Source: Metridium senile (Eukaryota > Cnidaria > Anthozoa > Actiniaria > Metridiidae). From it: a DNA stretch of 64,000 nt. The stretch is from NCBI GenBank assembly GCA_949775045.1, contig CATKSA010000220.1, positions 124,001-188,000 on the forward strand, given 5' to 3'. Below the pieces are notes generated by a model. It was not told where the DNA came from. It saw nothing but the letters and a program-made list of their open reading frames with translations, and made no database searches. The position numbers and the translations under genes were made by a program. This document shows positions 1 to 11,950 of this stretch, piece after piece (within the stretch, counting starts at the first letter, position 1; every line of letters starts with the position of its first letter).

Positions 1-290
1 TTCTGTTTGAACTAGCTGTGGGGAATTGGAAAACAGAGCGATCTGTGATCAATTGGCCCTAGTTAATCAATTGACTAAATGCTAAAATGGACTGTTTCAG
101 AATGTTTTAAACTCTCACGTCTGGGGCTGTGCACAGGACTTCAGCGTGCAATTGCGGCCTTGCCTTGGAGGTGTGGGCCAGCCAGGCGGTGTTTTTTTTG
201 TCCTACTCAAACATACATCACTAGCTTGCAATTAGAACTGCTTGCAGTGGAAGTGTTCAGCTTGGATTTTAACTTGTCTTTTGCTTGCAG
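1..290 (+). repeat. Last, divergent unit of the 414-bp array (upstream copy)
   Basis: Bases 1-170 match the body of the array units seen at 35071-38800. After the GGTGTGGGCCA segment the sequence changes to a version with a T8 run and about 60 unique bases. It then ends in a polypyrimidine tract and CAG at 288-290, a consensus 3' splice site. The same divergent unit ends the array at 38796-39085, so an equivalent array probably lies just left of the window. The short reading frame here (79-294) is part of the repeat and is not treated as a gene. Confidence 0.8.
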
Positions 291-600
291 CTAATTCCCC
301 GACCAAGGATTTGAAGATCAGGCCCTTTTATATTTGGACGTGATAGAAAATGATATATAAGGCCTGAAGTCAGTGTTGTGGTTGTTATAATATTTTGTTA
401 GTGTTTTGCACACAAGATTGCCAGCGAGAATGGAAACTTTTAGGACGACTTCCTGAATGGATTTGTGTGTGTAAGTGTGTAAATAAGTAAGTGAGTCAAG
501 TTTTGAAAACAAAAAAAGTCTAAAATACCAAGAAAAAACTAATCCAAGTAATGTGTAGCAATTTAGTCAAAGGTTAAATAAATATTTTGTGAGATGATTT
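291..600 (+). other. Candidate terminal exon of an array transcript
   Basis: This follows a strong 3' splice site (TTTTGCTTGCAG at 279-290). It is about 300 nt long and holds an AATAAA polyadenylation signal at 577-582, then GT-rich sequence. No reading frame continues well into it: joined to the candidate first exon type seen at 34357 it meets a stop at once. It is therefore best read as the 3' exon of a non-coding or decayed transcript. The matching exon in copy B starts at 39086. Confidence 0.4.
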
Positions 601-1270
601 ACGCGTGTTTTCTTTTTAATAGCTTTTTTAAACCCTTAAAAAAAACACCCACTCTTTTTCTTTTGTCTTAAATTCCGTCTCCCTTTCTACCAACTCTCTT
701 TTTTTTGTTTCAATTCCTTTTTTCTTTCAACTAACTTGTCTTCACTTTTGTCTTCAATTTTTTCTCCCTTCTTTCAACTTTCCTTCGTTACTTTTAAGTT
801 TGTTTTTCCTTTCAAAAAAACTGTTCTCGTAAGTAAAAGGTATTTGTAAAAGGTCCTTTTGCAGAGAATCAGTTTTCATGATAGTTCTCTCGCCAACAAC
901 TAGTTTATCAAACACTATACATACATGCTTTTTCAGAATAATGCACTACAATAATAATCAGAAAGGGTTTTTTTCTCATTTGTTTTTGTCCCTTTATATT
1001 TGCAAAAGAGATTTTTGATTTTTGATCCACATTTTGGGATTGACACCCTGATTATCTTGCAAGTATATAAACTTGCAGATATATTGCGATATACTTTGTT
1101 TATAATTGTAAATTGTTAATGTAATACTTAATTGTAATCACCGCTGACGTCCGTGCCTGGATTAGTTTCACTATTATGGCAACATTAAACTGAAACTGAA
1201 AACAATCTCAATGGAGTTGCACATATTTGTTTTAACATTCTTAGGCAAATTTTAAGTAACCCCAAATTCA
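601..1270. other. Intergenic, no gene recognised
   Basis: T- and C-rich sequence with many short CTTTT and CAACT runs at 610-810, then ordinary AT-rich DNA. I see no credible exon, RNA gene or mobile-element end. The counterpart is 39396-40065. Confidence 0.6.
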
Positions 1271-1278
1271 GGGTTCAC

Positions 1279-1821
1279 TCCTAACCCTAACCCTAACCCT
1301 AACCATAAAAGCGTTTGTGCTATCCTGTATAATCCCAAAAACGATTAACCCAAGGGTTGAAGCAAAAGCGTTTTTAACCGAAAAATCCCAAAACGTTTAG
1401 CAGATATGCCGATATCTCTTTAAACGTTTTTCGACTAGATGGCTATCAGTTTTGCAAACGAAACCAGCTTTTACGGATAAACGTTTCATATTTATCAACT
1501 GATCATTTCTTTTTAACCCTAACCATAAAAGCGTTTGTGCTATCCTGTATAATCCCAAAAACGATTAACCCATGCAAGGGTTGAAGCAAAAGCGTTTTTA
1601 ACCGAAAAATCCCAAAACGTTTAGCAGATATGCCGATATCTCTTTAAACGTTTTTCGACTAGATGGCTATCAGTTTTGCAAACGAAACCAGCTTTTACGG
1701 ATAAACGTTTCATATTTATCAACTGATCATTTCTTTTTAACCTTTCAGTCACTAGCTGTCTTCTTTTTTTTTCTTCTTCTTCTCATTTTAAATATACACC
1801 CAATTGCAAGAACGTTGTCCT
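1279..1821. repeat. 539-bp segment with telomere-like repeats, absent from copy B
   Basis: The segment is bordered by TCCT at 1279-1282 and 1818-1821, and copy B has a single TCCT joining the same flanks. It begins with four CTAACC units (1281-1304), the metazoan TTAGGG telomere motif on the other strand. Two tandem copies of a roughly 220-bp sequence follow, from about 1301 and 1521, differing by a small insertion near 1572. Each 220-bp copy carries several AAACGTTT-like words. The four-base direct repeat fits a microhomology deletion in copy B, or an insertion with a 4-bp duplication in copy A. Confidence 0.75.
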
Positions 1822-1963
1822 GTCTTTTGTGATTTAGTAGGATAGGAATTAATTAAAAGACAAAACAAGATCACTCAAGCTGAACTCTTGCTTTTGTTAT
1901 TCCTTTGTTACTAAATTACTAATGTTCTTTTTTCATGTGACAATTAGGTGTATATACACGTAG

Positions 1964-2231
1964 CTATTTCAAAAAAAGTTGTCATCGCCAAAAGCGATAG
2001 GCGATAGGTTATTCCAAGACCCAAGTACACTATAGGTATAATCTAAAGTATCCACAGAAAAGCAGAAAAGCTGTCAGTACGTGTCTTCTAGGCACATTTT
2101 CAGTCCTTCGACAAGACATATAACTCTCCAGCGGAGATCGTTGTTTAGTGGAGTTGGCATGATTGAAAATTTCACGACTTAGGATTATACCCATAGTGCA
2201 TTTTTGGCGATGACAACCTTTTTTGAAATAG
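1964..2231. mobile_element. MITE-like element with about 30-bp inverted ends
   Basis: CTATTTCAAAAAAAGTTGTC at the left (1964 onward, continuing ATCGCCAAAA) is the near-perfect reverse complement of the right end, which finishes in CCTTTTTTGAAATAG at 2231. The 268-bp body has no coding capacity. No clear target duplication is visible, so the superfamily is unassigned. Copy B: 40220-40487. Confidence 0.55.
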
Positions 2232-2559
2232 GTGTTTATGTTGTAGTTCAGGTTCAATATGATTTTAAACCAGTTCAATTTATTTTGAACAATTTTGAAC
2301 CAGTACAATAGTCTTGAACTGGTACAATCTGACATTCTAAATCTAAGGGATTTTATTTATGGGACTAAATAAAACAGGGGGATCTAACCTACTTACCACA
2401 CCCTCCTTTTGATCTCACTTACACCTCTCCCCCCCTAACTCTCTCACTTACCTAACATTCCCACTTGACTTGCTAATTTGCCTTACTATACCTAACACAT
2501 AACTAACTATTGAATTAATGTAATTGGGTTACCTGTGCTTTTTATTTTTTCCTTTTTCT

Positions 2560-2635
2560 TACCACGGCTGGGAATAGAACCAGGATCTCTTGCTTCTAAG
2601 TCCAGAGACTACACCACTATACCACAATGACTCAG
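2560..2635 (-). other. tRNA-like pol III promoter sequence (SINE head or tRNA relic)
   Basis: On the minus strand an A-box-like TGGTATAGTGG (2624-2614) is followed 32 nt later by a B-box-like GGTTCTATTCC (2581-2571), as in tRNA genes. The would-be acceptor ends do not pair and the T-arm is imperfect, so this is not a functional tRNA. A tRNA-derived SINE head or an old tRNA pseudogene fits better. Copy B: 40816-40891. Confidence 0.45.
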
Positions 2636-2756
2636 TTGAAAATTCTGCATTAGACTTTTGTTTCATTCATAAACTCCCAATAATGGCATAAATTAAACCT
2701 ATTCCTAAACCTAACCCTAAACCTAGTACTAGTACTACTACTAGTATTAGTACTAC

Positions 2757-2886
2757 TATTCATCCATTCGTTTATTCATTCATTCATTCATTCAATCATC
2801 CATTCATTCATTTATTCATCAGCCATTCGTTTATTCATTCGTTCATCCATTCATCCATTCATTCATTCATTCATCAAATCATTATT
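2757..2886. repeat. ATTC/ATCC tetranucleotide microsatellite
   Basis: Imperfect (CATT)n and (CATC)n run just after a short ACTAGT-rich stretch. Counterpart 41013-41142. Confidence 0.85.
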
Positions 2887-3804
2887 CCAACCATTTATTC
2901 ATTCCGTCAGTAAGCAGTATTTTTTTTCATAATAATAATGCTCTCAATTCATTCAGTCGATCATTATTGATAACAAATAAAAAACACAGGACCACTGAAT
3001 TATACACTTAAATATTTTTATTTGAAATAAACATGGGTACATAACAATCAATAGCCTTGACGTATTTACACGTAATTGCAAGAACGAACGTTTTCTATTT
3101 CTTTCCCACTTAATTACAAACGCATCATTAATATTTTTTTTAAATTATTATCCAAAAAAAACCTTGCCTAAATAACTAATATATTTCTAGATGTTTTTAA
3201 AACTAACATTAACTAATGAATTAACTGTAACAATGAACCAAAACTAAATTTCTCTATAAATTAACAGTAACAGCTGAAAACACGTAACGTAAACGCAACG
3301 TATATATATTTTTAGATTTTGCTTTTTTTTATACAAAAAGAGAACAAATGCGAAAGTTGTATTTGCAGACAAATATATAGAAAAGAGAGAACGGGAAAAA
3401 AATGTTTTTGACTTGTAATACATTTTTGCCTTCGTATACGACTTTCGCATTCGAGACGAAACAGACTGCAAAGGATTTCGTCCAATACCTCTGGCATAAT
3501 TTTTACCAAACAGTTCAAAAATTACGGTCTGACAGCATATTGGGCGTCAACCTACATACTTATAACAATTTAATTGTCGGCCAGCTATAGGTTTATAACA
3601 AGATGAACTGCCGAAACTGAACTATTTGCATCATTAATATATTTTTTTAATTATTATCCAAAAAAAAAACCTTGCCTAAATAACCAATATATTGGGCGTC
3701 AACATATTTACGAAGGCGCATCGACTTGAAAACACGTGCTCTCTCCGACATTAAAAAATTGTAAATGACAAGTAGCAGGGCCGGGGGAAAAAACCTCAAA
3801 GAAA
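2887..3804. other. Downstream region of the recombinase gene, with a short local duplication
   Basis: A segment of about 65 bp containing TCCAAAAAAAACCTTGCC is present at about 3119-3180 and again at about 3628-3690. The words ATATTGGGCGTCAAC also recur near 3538 and 3692. This points to a small tandem duplication downstream of the recombinase stop. Several 60-75-codon frames overlap here on both strands; none has a recognisable domain and none is called. Confidence 0.45.
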
Positions 3805-6800
3805 TCAAGTGCGAGCCTGCCTGTGTAAATCTAGCCTATCTGAACGCAACTCGTAAAGCCGATCGCTTGCGTTGTATACGAGATCTATTGGAAAGAGAAC
3901 ACTGGCGCTAGACTCCACATAACTTTTCCCTGTGACCATTCTAAAGCAATTTTGAGAGACCTCGTCGAAGTGTGCTAGGACGACATCCTTTTTGTTACCG
4001 CTGTAACGTAAAACTTTGGCCAAAAGAATTTGCGGAGATTGACCGGTTGAATTACTCGCAACTAAGGCCACAAAATCGCCTGGTGTCGCCATAGCGTCTG
4101 CGTAACCATCATCGTCATGACTAGTTGCCGCAATTGCAAATTCATCGTCGCGCGAGTGGTCTGCGAAAATTGTCTCATTTGCTTTTCGTGCGAGGACTCC
4201 TAGAGCAGGAGTTTTTTTTTCGTCTCTGCTACGGTCGTCGTAAAACCTGCGTTGCGACCTGACACTGTGTCGCATAACGGTTGCTAGACTTTCTAGCAAT
4301 TGACCACTGTCGTGTGCCTCTGGAAGGCTTAAGAAATACGAAACTACGCTATGACGAATATCGTTCACGCCTAATCTTAAGTCGCAGTGGCGTTCGAAGA
4401 GGTTCCCTATGTACTTGTTGAATGATGCGACGCAAAATGGCTGGCCCCTTGCATTCACGAGAAAAAAATCGTGGCTGGCTCCCTGAAGCAGTTTGGACCG
4501 ATAGGACTTAATGTAAAGGCAAATATGGTACTCGAGCTGACTCCCTCTTAAAACAGTCCTGTCCGGGCCGTAAAATCGCTTAGTCTTATAATCGTTGCAC
4601 AACAAAATGAGGGTGTCGCCATCATGAACTAAAAAATTACCATCTAGCGAACTGACGGAGGCCTCCGTCTCGGCTATTCTGAGCGAGATGAACTCCTTAC
4701 ACCGGCCGGTCGCGTGTGTGTACAATAAAAGAATGCACAAATTCATGAGAGCTTTCGCCTTGGTCACACCTGTCGGCGAGTCTTCGAACTCGTGCAACAA
4801 ATTCCTAGCTATCTCAAGTATTTCTTCGTACAAAATAGACTTTTTTTTCCCTACCGCTGGTCTTTCCCTCCTAGCGTCAAATTCTAACTGGCTTTGGAGC
4901 GCGCGCAATCTAGAAATGGAAGGAAGACCCTCTTGCTCGGTTGCAGTCTGGTCACGGTGCAAATAGCGAACAACACTTATAAGGGCCGAGACGTACCTGG
5001 ATACGGTGATGCTCTGAAGATTTCGGTCGCTCGACCTTAAATAATTACAAAACCCCTCTACCAAGTCTCCGTGCTCGACATGCTCAAACGAGATGGTCAC
5101 GCCTGGACGAACGTCCTTCACGTATTTAAAATAGCCTAGGAGTCTCTCGATGGTTTTAAGAACAGTCGCGTCTTGCAAAACATGACAGTTTCGTTGCGTG
5201 TTTAGCGGCCGAGTGTAAAAAGACTTGAACTTTTCGATCTCGTTGGTAACATTTGCATCTAGCTGGTCGAGCGAAATTTTTCTACTAGCGCGACGATTGC
5301 TGGAGGAAGAAACTGATGTGACTTCGTCCTCCGAAGAGCTACTACTGTCATTTACAATTTCAACTGGAATTTGTGGTATGAAATTTTCCCGCGGAGGCAG
5401 TTGTGAATCATTTTCGGAGGCCAGAGGAACACGTGTTTTCATTTCGACTTCGCTAGAGCATATATAAGAACTACTGCTGCTATTATCATTGTTATCATTA
5501 ATACCGCCATGGATAATGGTGTTATTTCTACTAGTGAATGAGTGCGCGTGCTGCAATTTCGATTTATGAGTACAGTGTGCGGCTGTCGATTCCCCTAAGA
5601 GCAACAATTTTGACGGCCCACTATCTAGTTTATCTGCATCATTGCTATGCGACATGCTCGATGGAACTACTGATTGATTTTGGTTTGTCGCCGACAAACT
5701 ATGCGAAATATTAAACTTGCGCTTTTTGGGGGGAGAGCTAAGGGTCTCTCTACCCTCACAATGGGTAATTAGTCTAAATACGTCGAATTGTGAAATCAGT
5801 TTGAAGGCGCCTATTGCAATATCGGGAATCCTGTCTTTGAAATGAATGTGTTCTTGGACTGAGCATCTTGGTTTTAATATTTTTAGATTCCTCACCCATG
5901 TCTTTAAAGTTCCAGTTGGCACACTGGGAAAAAGCTTCATTCTTACTTCGGAGTAACAATAATAGATCACTTCCCCACGCGATACGTTGGACAATTCCTT
6001 TAACATGTCGTTGCGTTGTTGGCTGAAACAAAATGAGTCGGCATTATTGTCTAGAAACTTTTTATGACAAAAAACAAACAAATTCTTATACACTGTTTAT
6101 GACAAGTGATAAAAATGGGACCCTGTTTATGACAGTTTAGGACAGTGTTAATGCCGCGAAAACGTGCTGAATTTCCCGAAAGACGAAAGACCGCGCTGCT
6201 CATCATATTACCTAATTAATATACATGATTATGACAAAAAAAAAAAAAAAACTAAGGAAATGGGGAAATGGGGTAAAAAGGATACCCTGTTCATGACAGA
6301 AAACTCAAAAAACCATACCCTGTTTATGACAGAAAGCTCGAAAAACCATACCCTGTTTATGACAGGGGGACTAAAACGTTTGGGATTAAAACGTTTCTCT
6401 TTAAAAATAAAGATAGTTAAACATGTTATTAGTTGCGATCGTAAATTACTTACGTCAAATTTGTAGGAGTGTGTGGTCGTGCCCGAACTGGGGTGTATTT
6501 CAATGAATGATCGGCATTTGAGGTCTCCATGTCCAAACGGTGTTCTTTCAAAACTGATTGTGAGAGCGCTGTCTGTTCCCCCATCAAGTCGCTACTAAAA
6601 AAAAAAACACAATCAGTCATTATTACTAGTTAGATGACAGTTTAGGACCCCGTGTTAATGCCGCGAAAACGTGCTGAATTTCCCGAAAGACGAAAGACCG
6701 CGCTGCTCATCATATTACCTAATTAATATACATGATTATGACAAAAACAAAGTAAGGAAATTGGGAAATGGGGTAAAAAGGATACCCTGTTCATGACAGA

Positions 6801-7109
6801 AAACTAAAAAAAACATACCCTGTTTATGACAGAAAGCTCGAAAAACCATACCCTGTTTATGACAGGGGGACTAAAACGTTTGGGATTAAAACGTTTCTCT
6901 TTAAAAATAAAGATAGTTAAACATGTTATTAGTTGCGATCGTAAATTACTTACGTCAAATTTGTAGGAGTGTGTGGTCGTTCTCGGAGTGGAGTGTATTT
7001 CAATGAATGATCGGCATTTGAGGTCTCCATGTCCAAACGGTGTTTTTTCAAAACTGGAATGTGTGTCATCGATTGTAAGGGCGCTGTGTGTTCCCCCATC
7101 AAGTCGCTA
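3805..7109 (-). CDS. Tyrosine recombinase (Crypton-like), three-exon model
   Basis: Exons on the minus strand are 7109-6954, 6594-6454 and 6022-3805; all junctions keep the frame (phase 2 throughout). Donors read GAC|GTAAGT and acceptors follow T-rich tracts. The start is ATG at 7099, giving 834 residues. The third exon holds the recombinase core: Arg536 in TGRCKE, Lys near 575-577 in YKTKRF, Asn649-x-x-Arg652 in NDIRHS, His681 in MRHS and Tyr690 in RRFYD, the order expected for the catalytic set of tyrosine recombinases. Asn stands where His is usual in the HxxR box. Residues from about 735 on may form a small chromatin-reader-like fold (low confidence). A serine- and acid-rich linker precedes the core. 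Cryptons lack inverted repeats, so element borders are not visible. No frameshift is seen. Confidence 0.75.
6121..6865. repeat. CCCTGTTTATGACAG iterons in a 500-bp tandem duplication
   Basis: Near-identical 15-mers (one T/C variant) start at 6121, 6285, 6318, 6351, 6785, 6818 and 6851, with looser copies at 6091 and near 6058. Within each cluster the spacing is exactly 33 bp. The two clusters lie 500 bp apart because the whole segment, including the small upstream exon, is duplicated (about 6131-6630 and 6631-7130). They fall in introns 1 and 2 of the recombinase gene. Binding by the recombinase or a host factor is possible but not shown. Copy B: 44377-45121. Confidence 0.75.
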
Positions 7110-8839
7110 CTAAAAAAAAACCACACACACACAATCAGTCATTATTACTAGTTAGATCAGTCTACGTTCAATATCTATCTACGAAAGAAATTAAGACAAT
7201 ACTTTTTTCGTACTGAAGCTGTGAGCGCCAAAAACTGATTTCTTGAAGAACGGCTGTTGTACAAGGCTAAAATCTATTTATTCAGAAAGTTTAACTTGTT
7301 TGTAAGTGGAAAAGACTGATGAAAGTGGAGCCAAAGTGTTATTAACCCAAACCAAAAATTTGAATTGAAAATGAGGTTTAGGCCTTTATCTGTTTATTTC
7401 CCATACCTTTTCTTTAAAAAATGCCCCAAAAAGCTGCATTCTAACACAAATTCAACAAAACATCTTTGTACAATTGAAAATACCGCTTAAACAGGCATGT
7501 TATCTTAGTACATTAGTTTCTAACTGTTTAAAGAGGTTTTTGAGCGTTAACCCAAAACGAAAATTGAGATTAAAACTCGTGCAAAAGTCTAGTTTATGGC
7601 GCTTTTTGCCAATATTGCTTGTCATTGAAAAAAATATCCTCTTAATCTGCTAATTTTAATACTTACTTACCTACTTATAGTATTTCAAATGTGTCGATTT
7701 GAATAGGAGAGAATGCCTAGCTCGGTGCGTTCTTTATTTGGAGAGCAATCAAAGATCTGCAACATGGAGGAATTAGGAAATCAGCATACATCAAACCATG
7801 GCCAAAACATTATACAATATATCAATACCTTATAATCGTAGGAGCTAATATGCTGTCCAGTATATACCGCGTATATAACTATTTAGTTCCTTCGCTATAG
7901 TAGAACGACTCGATTATAGTAACAAATCGCAAACGGTCATGATCATCACCGTGGCAAACTGCACTGATGTCTAGCTACAATACTGACAATCGCTAGTGTT
8001 GGAATGAACGTACGTGCTTCGACATATCACTAAATAAACATACCTTCCTGGACTTTGGCCAGACAGAACGGCACCAATAGTGATTAACAATAGAGTTTCC
8101 AGATAGATATCCTATCAGTGTTGTCGATCTAAACATTACAGGAGGTAAGTTGAAAGGATCCCGACATTTGTGGTGATTTTAACAAATCGTTTGATAATTT
8201 AAACGATTAACAGATCATCAAGTTACAAATCTAGTCCCCGTCCGGAAAAGAAATGACTGAAAGTTACTCCCGTTATTACGGACTCTCGCACACTTTGTTT
8301 GGTCCCAATCGCACGTTTTCATTGTTTAACTCTCGTTATATAATGGACGAGGGAAGGAAAAGCTGGAAAACAAACCCCACTTTTTTTTATTCAAACTACG
8401 TCTATGTTTTCTTCATAAACATGAGCAGTTTTTGTGAACAATAATCAGCAACTTGAACTGCAACATGTTTCTACAATGATCAAATAAAAATTTATAACAA
8501 AAAAATACAAAAAAATGATTGTCCACCCTACACACACACACCATACCATAGTCAATGAGCTAGGCTGTATATACGTCTTAAAAAAATAACAATTGCCTAA
8601 AAAGGTCCCACTCTGAGAACGAGGCTGAAATATTGACTTCCCGCACTTTTTTCCCACCGCGAACACAGGAAACCCAACGATCACAGGACAACCCCTCACA
8701 AGAAAAAAAAAATTATGCTTTAATTGAAGGATGACGGGCTGATTGAATGGATGAATGAGCTTGTTAGAATGATAATCATAAATAAATTAGTGAATGAATC
8801 ATTAATTGGCACAATAGACGGGGCTCACTAGAGTGATTT
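7110..8839. other. Upstream region of the recombinase gene, no gene recognised
   Basis: AT-rich sequence with no credible exon, RNA gene or element end. A recombinase promoter may lie here, but I see no distinctive motif. A further upstream exon is not excluded. Counterpart 45366-47095. Confidence 0.45.
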
Positions 8840-9133
8840 CCTGTACAGAGCAAAAAAGTTATGGAACCAATTAGACGATTCTTGTAAACAGACAACAAAT
8901 CTGAACTCTTTTAAAAAAAGAACTAAAAAACAAAGACAGTTTTTCCATAAATAGTACTATATAAATAGTACTATATGATACATCCACCATTTTATATCTC
9001 GAAAAATATATTTTAACGCTCGAACTATCATGCTTTGTATTTTTTATATGCAAAATATCTATTCTTTGTGTAAATTATTCTTGAAAAACCTTTTATAGGA
9101 AGTTTAATAAAATGTATGTATGTATGTATTTTC
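8840..9133 (+). mobile_element. 5'-truncated LINE 3' end
   Basis: About 40 codons at 8830-8951 read SDFLYRAKKLWNQL and then NLNSFKKRTKKQ, ending in a stop at 8951. The pattern FLYRxxKLWNxL followed by FKKxxK is typical of the extreme C-terminus of CR1/L2-type LINE reverse transcriptases. An AT-rich 3' untranslated stretch follows and ends in (ATGT)3 at 9114-9125, a usual LINE 3' tail. Everything upstream of the last 40 codons is missing. Copy B: 47096-47389. Confidence 0.6.
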
Positions 9134-9279
9134 ATTTGACCGTGCAAGAAAAACCACTATTTAGTTTGTACTTGTTGGTAAAGAACAAAAGAAAACAATA
9201 GATTCAGAGTGTAGTAACAACTATTAGTTTGCCAATTCTTTCATGGTTCAATCTGTATCCGTAAAATAGTTTGCCAATA

Positions 9280-9607
9280 CAGGATCTCGTCACGTGACAT
9301 ACACCCCCCCCCCTAAAAAAAAAATTAGTTCTACTAAAAAAATTATTGCCATATTCAGAAAGAGCACATTAAAGTTAGTACTGTCGCTGAGTTTTAGCAT
9401 TTCTTGATGTAATTGGAAATGTTTAATTTATCTTTTTTTTCAAAACTCGAAACTTAATTTAACAAAGAACGTATGACTGGGACGCATGTAAAGTTTCGAG
9501 TTTTGAACAAAATCTAAATATTACATTAATTACATCTTTCTGAATATGCCAATAATTTTTTAGCAGAGCTAATTTTTTTGGAATTTGTGTCACGTGACCA
9601 GATCCTG
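9280..9607. mobile_element. MITE-like foldback element with long inverted ends
   Basis: The left end CAGGATCTCGTCACGTGACA (9280-9299) mirrors the right end TGTCACGTGACCAGATCCTG (9588-9607). Complementarity continues inward through the TATTCAGAAAGA / TCTTTCTGAATA segments and an internal AAACTCGAAACTT pair, so nearly the whole 328 bp can fold back. No target duplication is obvious. Copy B: 47546-47873. Confidence 0.65.
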
Positions 9608-10485
<878 letters not shown>

Positions 10486-11284
10486 CGATGGTGAATATGA
10501 TGATGACGATGACTACGATGAATATGATGACGATGACAATGATGATGAATATGATGATGATACTCCCCTCTCTCCATCAGTGCTCCTTTTTACGGGTATT
10601 TAAAGCTACTTAAAGCTACACGGAAAGGAAAGAAGTCGAAACAAACTGTGAGATAATGATTATGATAATGACAATGATTACATGGTAATGATAATGAGTG
10701 TTAACCGGCAAATGTATATTTGAAATGTAATGATTCATTTTTGCTGAGAATTAAATAAGTGAAATGATTACATCAATGTCATAATAGAATATTAAACGTC
10801 GTCGGAGGCAATTATTATGATTATATTTGTTACTGTAAATTGCGACAAGATATCAAAAAAACTGAGACAAAACTTCAGTAGTTAGCGTGCTGTATGAGGA
10901 GTAATGAACATCGGTCGCAAACGTCCCCTTTATCATGTTTATACCTTAAGTCTGTTCTGAACTAATTTAAAAAGAATAATGATGATGATGAGATTGAAAA
11001 TGATATTATTCATAATGATAATGGTAATGTTAAAAGTCATAGTTATAGTTATACTGATGATGACGATGATGATGATGATGACGATAATAATCTTGTTGAC
11101 AATGATGATAAGGGACGGACCGTCTGATTTTTGAGGGGGGCTGTCCCAAATTACCGAAAAAATCGAGCAAAGCCTTGAACCTATAACAAATAATCTAATA
11201 ACAATAATAATAATAACAATAATCGTAATAGGCGATAATGATGATAATAAGAAGATAAACAACAACAACAACAATAATAATAAT
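10486..11284. other. Low-complexity AT-rich spacer
   Basis: Dispersed GAT, AAT and ACA triplets with no recognisable gene, lying beyond the 3' end of the nuclease-like gene. Counterpart about 48751-49549. Confidence 0.5.
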
Positions 11285-11400
11285 AATACAATATGAAGAA
11301 GAATGAGATTATTCAGTACGCTATTCAGACGTATTGAGCGTCTATTCGATTCTTAATAATGTCATAACGGTTTATCCTTCATAAACTCGGATGGTATACA
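11285..11400 (-). pseudogene. Diverged duplicate of the 3' end of the nuclease-like gene
   Basis: This stretch resembles 11925-12040, which holds the stop and last codons of the gene starting at 11951. Both share AGAAGAATGAGATTATT, TTGAGCGTCTATTC, ATGTCATAACGGTTT and CATAAACTCGGATGGTA. The triplet-rich DNA before each is also alike (11230-11284 and 11870-11924). The block was therefore duplicated, and a MITE now lies between the copies. Copy B: 49550-49665. Confidence 0.65.
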
Positions 11401-11459
11401 TATAACTCTGTATTGATATTAATTGATTCGAATAGCAAAGAGAGAATATGTTTCTTTAA

Positions 11460-11792
11460 AGGGGCACTTGGACCAAAATCAATGAAAATTGAAAATAAAA
11501 AAAATCTATATTGCAACAATGATAACCATGAAGCAATTTTGCTTACATCAAAAAGACTGACACATAAAAATAGTCAAGGTTTTCTAACATTTAAATTTGG
11601 TATGTATGACGTCATACATACAACCCTATTGTTCTTTGAGATTTTGAACCAAAATTTCTTTAGGTTAATGAGCTTTAGATGCAGAATTTGTAATGAAATT
11701 TGGTTAGTTTTCTGTCTACAATCATTCTCATGTATGCATTGTCGCTTTCCAATTTATTTTAAATTTCTATTGTTTTTGGTCCAATTGGTACT
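11460..11792. mobile_element. MITE with TTAA target duplication
   Basis: TTAA at 11456-11459 and 11793-11796 flanks a 333-bp element. Its ends AGGGGCACTTGGACCAAAA and, inverted, AGTACCAATTGGACCAAAA agree at most positions and continue into A-rich complementary sequence. TTAA duplication suggests a piggyBac-type element. A perfect 20-bp palindrome, TATGTATGACGTCATACATA (11601-11620), sits near the centre. The 127-codon frame across the element looks incidental. Copy B: 49725-50057. Confidence 0.65.
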
Positions 11793-11950
11793 TTAATATT
11801 ATACCTAGTATATTTAAACTGATAACAGTAATAATAATAAACAGTAATGATAACAATAATAGTAATAAGCGATAATGATGATAATAAGAAGATAAACAAC
11901 AACAATAATAACAACAACAATAAGAAGAATGAGATTATTTACTCGTACGC

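Noticed and set aside
79..294. 71-codon frame at the window start
   Set aside because: Lies in the array unit, crosses the T8 run and the splice-acceptor tract, and has no domain.
2560..2635. Functional tRNA gene on the minus strand
   Set aside because: A and B boxes are present but acceptor and T arms do not pair.
6007..6093. Recombinase start at GTG 6093
   Set aside because: That stretch lies in an intron ending in TTTCAG at 6023; spliced exons give an ATG start.
11413..11796. 127-codon frame
   Set aside because: Almost wholly inside a MITE with TTAA duplication; no protein features.
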